Below are positions 54,815 through 58,434 of a stretch of DNA of 58,434 nt, piece by piece; position 1 is the stretch's first letter; each line of letters starts with the position of its first letter. Location of the stretch: positions 1 to 58,434 of the forward strand of contig NZ_JAFAGT010000093.1 in the NCBI RefSeq assembly GCF_019237615.1, read 5' to 3'. Made by a program: the position numbers and the translations under genes. The stretch comes from Roseateles sp. (GTDB lineage: Bacteria > Pseudomonadota > Gammaproteobacteria > Burkholderiales > Burkholderiaceae_C). The notes beneath the pieces were generated by a model. That model saw only the letters and a list, made by a program, of their open reading frames with translations. It had not been told where the DNA came from and did not search any database.

Positions 54815-56380
54815 TCACTTCACGCAGGTCACGTAGTACAGATTCGTCCCGACGGCCGAGCGTGGCGTGTTTGTACCGAAGTTCACGTTGTAGTAGTTGT
54901 TCGTTCCCGAGCCGATGTCCGAGGCCCAGTAGAAGGAGCTGCTGACCGGCCAGCCCACACCCTTCAGAAAGCCGTTGCTGGTGGCGATGGCGGCCTGCGC
55001 ACTCAGCATCGCCTGAGCCTCGGCAACGCTTGGCAGGCGCCAGCCCGTCGTGCCGTTCACGGTGCCGGCGCAAAGAGCTTCCGCGTCGACGTGCGTGTAG
55101 GTCTTGGTGGAATCCGGCGCCGACCAAGTCAGGCCCCCGAACAGCAGATAGCCGACGGGCAGGCTCGTCAGCTGGAATTGACTGCTGACGGTTGCCGCAG
55201 CCCCGTCCGTGACCGCCACCGTGTACTTGGCCGATGCCACGACGGGCCCCGTCGTGCCGCTGAGAAAGCCGGTGGCCGCGTCGTAGTTCAGGCCCGTCAG
55301 GGACAAGGCCAGCGTCGGGCTGCTCAAGGCGTAGGCATAGGGCGCCGTGCCGCCGGAGGCCATCACCGGAACGACGGAAGTCAGCGCCGCATTTGGGCTG
55401 ACCGAGACCATCGGTACGACTGCTGTAGCCGCCAACTGGCCGGTTTGCACCGTCAGGCTGAAGCTGGCACTGGCTGTCTTGGCGGCTGCGTCGGTCACCG
55501 TCACGGTGTAGGTCCGCGTCGCCGCGTCGGCCGTTGGTGTGCCGCTGACGACGCCGGTGGAGCTGTTCATGACCAGTCCCGCCGGCAGGGCTGGCGAGAC
55601 GGCATAGGACAGCGGCGTCGTGCCGCCGGAGCCGGCCACCGGTGTGAACGGCGGGACCGGCACGCCCTTGGGCAGCGTCGTGGGGGCAGAAGAATTGACG
55701 GAAACGACAAGTGGCGTGACGGGGGCGATCACCGACAACGTGAAGGTGCTGCTGGCGGTGCCCGCCTTCGCATCAGTGACCGTGATGGTGTACGTCGTTT
55801 GCGGCGTGCCTTGCAGCGCCGAGCCGCTGATGACTCCCGTGCTGGCATTTAGCGTCAAGCCCGCGGGCAGCGCAGGACTCACCTTGTAGGTGTAGGGCGC
55901 GGTGCCGTTGGCGGCCGTGACCGGTGTGAAGGGCGTGACTGCAACGTTGGTCGTGGCGGTGACGGAAGCCACTGCCGTACTGGCCGACACGGCGGGCGTG
56001 ATGGTCAACGTGAACGTGCTGCTGCCAGACAGCTTCAGCGAATCGGTCACGCTGACCGTGTAAGTGGTCTGCGCCTGCGCCGCGGTAGGTGTCCCGCTGA
56101 TCGCGCCGGTGCTGCTGGCCATGCTCAGGCCGGCAGGCAGGGCCGGGCTCACGCTGTAGCTGAAGGGTTGCATGCCGCCGACGCTCACCGTGACGGGCGT
56201 AAACGGGGCCACAGCCGAGTTCGCCACGACGGTGGCCGAGGTGACAACGGTGGTGGGCACGGGGGGCGGTACGGTCGGGTCTGCGCCGCCACCGCAGCCG
56301 CCCAGCGTGGTTGCCACCAAAACCATGGCCAGCAAGCCGCACCGCAGTGTGGATTGCCGGCTGAAGCGCTGATTGCTCAT
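54815..56380 (-). CDS. Ig-like (He_PIG) repeat lipoprotein with C-terminal DUF1566 domain
   Basis: A 521-residue surface lipoprotein. The signal peptide ends with lipobox LGGC. Three clear cadherin/putative-Ig repeats follow, each with SPALPAGL, TGxxSGTP and TYTVTVTD blocks (about 55-340), plus a more diverged fourth. The final about 110 residues form a DUF1566 domain (LTWSAPDSTKTYTHVDAEALC, GWRLPSVAEAQAML, SSSFYWASDIGSG) with a probable disulfide (ALC and YVTCVK). The ATG is preceded by GGAAGAGA. Adhesin or glycan-binding roles are typical for such architecture; no specific ligand can be given. Confidence 0.9.
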   Translation of the reverse strand: MSNQRFSRQSTLRCGLLAMVLVATTLGGCGGGADPTVPPPVPTTVVTSATVVANSAVAPFTPVTVSVGGMQPFSYSVSPALPAGLSMASSTGAISGTPTAAQAQTTYTVSVTDSLKLSGSSTFTLTITPAVSASTAVASVTATTNVAVTPFTPVTAANGTAPYTYKVSPALPAGLTLNASTGVISGSALQGTPQTTYTITVTDAKAGTASSTFTLSVIAPVTPLVVSVNSSAPTTLPKGVPVPPFTPVAGSGGTTPLSYAVSPALPAGLVMNSSTGVVSGTPTADAATRTYTVTVTDAAAKTASASFSLTVQTGQLAATAVVPMVSVSPNAALTSVVPVMASGGTAPYAYALSSPTLALSLTGLNYDAATGFLSGTTGPVVASAKYTVAVTDGAAATVSSQFQLTSLPVGYLLFGGLTWSAPDSTKTYTHVDAEALCAGTVNGTTGWRLPSVAEAQAMLSAQAAIATSNGFLKGVGWPVSSSFYWASDIGSGTNNYYNVNFGTNTPRSAVGTNLYYVTCVK

Positions 56381-56753
56381 TTGTCTCTTCCTGTTATGTG
56401 ATTCAAAGGGTGGGGCGCAGCCTTGCTCTAAGCGGCCAGGGCTTCTTTGGATCATATAAAGTAAACAGACATCAGACAACATACGTTATGCCCGATCGGC
56501 AGCGGCAGCCTTGCTTCGAAGTTTCAGCGCTGGGTGGTGTCCTTGGCGGACGTCGTACAACGATGGCGCGCCTGAAACGGTCGTGACACCTATTCGCCAG
56601 TCGGCTTCTCAAGACGGCCGGACCGGCCTGGTCGGGTCAGACAACGAATGGGTGACTACCCTGCAAAACCGGGCATGCCGTGAAGACGCGCCATGAGTCT
56701 GAAACTCGGCGCGTCTTGCGATGCCGCTTTCAGTCGCCCGTCGAGCGCGAGCG
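56381..56753. other. 373-bp intergenic region between Ig-repeat and POT genes
   Basis: No gene seen. It holds the Ig-repeat gene's upstream region, the POT terminator at 56683-56717 and two fragments resembling the GntR operator: TTGTCTGATGTCTGTTTA (56479-56462, minus; 11 of 18) and TTGTACGACG (near 56551-56562, minus). Neither is accompanied by the TTGC-17-TAYGAT promoter, so regulon membership is doubtful. Confidence 0.5.
56683..56717 (-). terminator. Stem-loop terminator after the POT transporter gene
   Basis: AAGACGCGCC and GGCGCGTCTT form a 10-bp perfect stem, and the enclosed 15 nt contain a further GAGT/ACTC stem. It begins 37 bp past the POT stop. No T-tract is visible on the minus strand, so the strength is uncertain. 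Confidence 0.55.
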
Positions 56754-58220
56754 TCAGGCAGCAGTGACGCCGTCGATCAGCTGCCTCAGCTTCGGCCGCA
56801 GTGCCAACAGCACCACGCCGGTGGCGAGGCTCCCCACCGCCAACTGCGTGAACAGCGTCGCATAGGCCGCATTGGTCGTCAGCGGCGAGCCGTCCACTGG
56901 CTGCGCGACGACGCCGGAGAAGTCGCCGGCGAACAGCGAGGCCAGCCCGGTAACCAGCATCCAGCTGCCCATCATGACGCCCTGGTACTGCCTGGGTGCC
57001 AGCCGCCCGATCATGGCGTAGCCCACCGGCGAGATCAGCAGCTCGCCGACGCTCTGCAGCACATAGCTCAGGAACAGCCAGGAAAAGTCCGCGCGGCCTG
57101 AGGCCGGGTCGGCGAGATGGATGCCCAGCGGCAGTGCGAGAAAGCCCAGGCCCATCAGCACGAGGGATGCCGAGAACTGCATCGGGATGTCCACCGGCCA
57201 CCCCCTGGCGCGCCAGCGCGCGAACATGGCCGCCAGCCAGGGGCCGCCGATGACGATGCAGACGGTGTTGATGTTCTGCACCCACTGCGGCGCGACGGGC
57301 ACGCCCCAGACGTTCATCCAGACATTGCCCACCGCATACATCTGCAGGCCGTTGGGCGCCATCTGGTAGAGCGACCAGAACACCAGCGAGCCCAGCATCA
57401 GCACGAGGTAGGCCTGCATGCGGCGCTTCTCGGCCGGCACCGGGTGGCGCATCGTCATGACCAGCAGTGCCACGCCGACGGCCGCGCACAGGCCCTTCAT
57501 GCCGACGGCCGTGTCGCCGGGGTGCCGCAGCAGCCAGGCCAGCAGCGGCACCAGGCCGACGAGCACCGCGATGCCGACGGCGAAGCGGCTCCAGAAGCTG
57601 GCGCCACGGCGCTGCGACAGCGGTGTGTCGCGGTCCGCCAGCGTGCGCCAGAACACCAGCGCCAGCATGATGGCCCCGGCGTTGCCAAGCGTCGCGAACC
57701 AGAAGATGGCGCTGTAGAGCTCGTCCAGCTGGTAGTGCCCGGCCACGGTGAAGCCGATGAAGAAGCCCACGTTCATGCCGGCGTAGTTCCACAGGAAGGC
57801 GGCCTCGCGGCGGTCGTCCTCGGGGGTGAAGCGCTGCGTCAGCATCATGTTCAGGCAGGTCACGTTGAGGCCGCTGCCGGTCAGGAACAGCGCCAGGCCC
57901 CAGTACAGCCCGGCGAGGCTGCCGCCGGCAATGGCGCCGCAGCCCAGCACCTGCAGCACCATGCCGCCGACGAAGAGGTTGCGGTTGCTCAGGCAACGGC
58001 CGCCCAGGTAGCCACCGAACAGGTGCAGCCCGTAGTTGAACGCGCCGAACACCCCCATGATGGCCGTCGCCTGCTTGGTCGAGAACTGGAGGTGCTTGGT
58101 CGCGTACAGGACCAGCGTCGAGTACAGCACCGCGAAGCCGAGGGTGGCGAAGGTCTGGATGAAGAACAGCGCGCCCGTGCCTTCGCGCACCAGGGCCAGC
58201 CTGCTTCGGGTGGATGACAA
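56754..58220 (-). CDS. POT/PTR-type proton-dependent peptide transporter (MFS)
   Basis: A 488-residue inner-membrane carrier with 12-14 hydrophobic helices. The POT-like motif GGYLGGRCLSNRNLFVGG follows helix 2, and NYAGMNVGFFIGFTVAG and SVGELLISPVGYAMIGRLAP match the PTR signatures in helices 4-5 and 10. The E-x2-E-R motif of helix 1 is not preserved (QTFATLGF), so peptide specificity may differ from DtpA-type carriers. The TTG start is chosen for AAGGAG 6 bp upstream; a GTG at 58259 lacks a site. Confidence 0.88.
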   Translation of the reverse strand: MSSTRSRLALVREGTGALFFIQTFATLGFAVLYSTLVLYATKHLQFSTKQATAIMGVFGAFNYGLHLFGGYLGGRCLSNRNLFVGGMVLQVLGCGAIAGGSLAGLYWGLALFLTGSGLNVTCLNMMLTQRFTPEDDRREAAFLWNYAGMNVGFFIGFTVAGHYQLDELYSAIFWFATLGNAGAIMLALVFWRTLADRDTPLSQRRGASFWSRFAVGIAVLVGLVPLLAWLLRHPGDTAVGMKGLCAAVGVALLVMTMRHPVPAEKRRMQAYLVLMLGSLVFWSLYQMAPNGLQMYAVGNVWMNVWGVPVAPQWVQNINTVCIVIGGPWLAAMFARWRARGWPVDIPMQFSASLVLMGLGFLALPLGIHLADPASGRADFSWLFLSYVLQSVGELLISPVGYAMIGRLAPRQYQGVMMGSWMLVTGLASLFAGDFSGVVAQPVDGSPLTTNAAYATLFTQLAVGSLATGVVLLALRPKLRQLIDGVTAA

Positions 58221-58356
58221 TGCGGACTCCTTGGGGTCGCTTGCGGGGAGTCCGCTCACTGTAGCCGAGGGGAAGCGGGTGGCGGGAACATCAGTGCACC
58301 GAAGCGAACCGCCGCCCGGCGCGCTGACCCGGCAGATGAAGGCACATCGAGGGGGA

Positions 58357-58403
58357 CGCGCCGGTCGTCGGTCGCGCCGGTCGTCGGTCCGCCTGTCGTT
58401 GGT
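58357..58403. repeat. 16-bp tandem repeat, about three units
   Basis: CGCGCCGGTCGTCGGT occurs twice head to tail (58357-58372 and 58373-58388) and a third degenerate unit CCGCCTGTCGTTGGT follows. It lies in the intergenic region upstream of the POT gene at the window edge. Possibly a slippage product; no known element recognised. Confidence 0.7.
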
Positions 58404-58434
58404 TCCAGTTCAACCGGGGCCGGGAGCGAGATGC

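Noticed and set aside
56545-56565. TTGTACGACG sequence resembling the GntR operator
   Set aside because: Only the left half matches, there is no inverted right half and no promoter at the proper distance.

Overview
This is a high-GC chromosomal segment from a betaproteobacterium of the order Burkholderiales. The Roseateles/Pelomonas/Rubrivivax group is my best guess, from gene content and the DksA and HslVU style; no rRNA or species marker is present. About 42 protein genes are credible. Almost every long ORF opposite them is a high-GC shadow. No tRNA, rRNA, CRISPR array, intact IS element or prophage was seen. Layout. (1) 1-7.5 kb, housekeeping: the 3' end of dksA, a STAS-like hypothetical, hslV and hslU (split by an opposite-strand lipoprotein gene), coaX, a CPBP protease and an SRPBCC/GyrI-like protein. 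(2) 7.6-14.3 kb: a TRAP carboxylate transporter operon (two solute-binding proteins, DctQ, DctM) divergent from a PAS histidine kinase/FixJ-type regulator pair, with a palindrome in the shared promoter region. (3) 14.4-18.3 kb: rnk behind a strongly structured leader, two overlapping universal-stress-like genes, a beta-helix (bactofilin-like) protein and a small secreted protein. (4) 18.4-29.4 kb: a serine hydrolase, a sedolisin lipoprotein preceded by a c-di-GMP-I riboswitch, a molybdopterin oxidoreductase, a LytTR two-component operon containing a degenerate kinase paralogue, a PilZ gene with no ordinary start codon, a small hypothetical and an EipA/DUF1134 protein. (5) 29.5-33.6 kb: B12-dependent ribonucleotide reductase NrdJ, interrupted exactly at its catalytic cysteine by a 380-residue intein whose homing endonuclease looks dead. 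A poorly coding stretch follows. (6) 34.6-53.7 kb, the most interesting part: a sugar-acid catabolic island. A five-gene operon (kdgD, KGSA dehydrogenase, SMP-30 lactonase, gudD, udh) encodes the complete oxidative uronate route to 2-oxoglutarate. Beside it lie a FadR-type GntR regulator, a TonB receptor, exported sugar-isomerase-fold proteins, an exported two-domain VOC protein, a lipoprotein fusing DUF1080 (3-keto-glycoside hydrolase family) to an alginate-lyase-like domain, two Gfo/Idh oxidoreductases and an MFS transporter. Four of its transcription units share one promoter layout, TTGCnn-17 bp-TAYGAT, with an 18-bp imperfect palindrome (best copy TTGTACGATGACCGACAA, present twice) over the -10 box; a weaker copy precedes the regulator gene. 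This reads as one GntR-controlled regulon. (7) 53.7-58.4 kb: an exported hypothetical, an Ig-repeat/DUF1566 lipoprotein and a POT-type transporter. My working model is that the TonB receptor and MFS carrier bring in a uronic-acid-containing glycoside, the exported lyase/DUF1080/isomerase/VOC proteins and the Gfo/Idh enzymes release the uronate, possibly through 3-keto chemistry, and Udh-lactonase-GudD-KdgD-KGSADH oxidise it. The enzymatic order and the natural substrate are inference. A group II intron-like RNA remnant lies between the TonB gene and the downstream operon.
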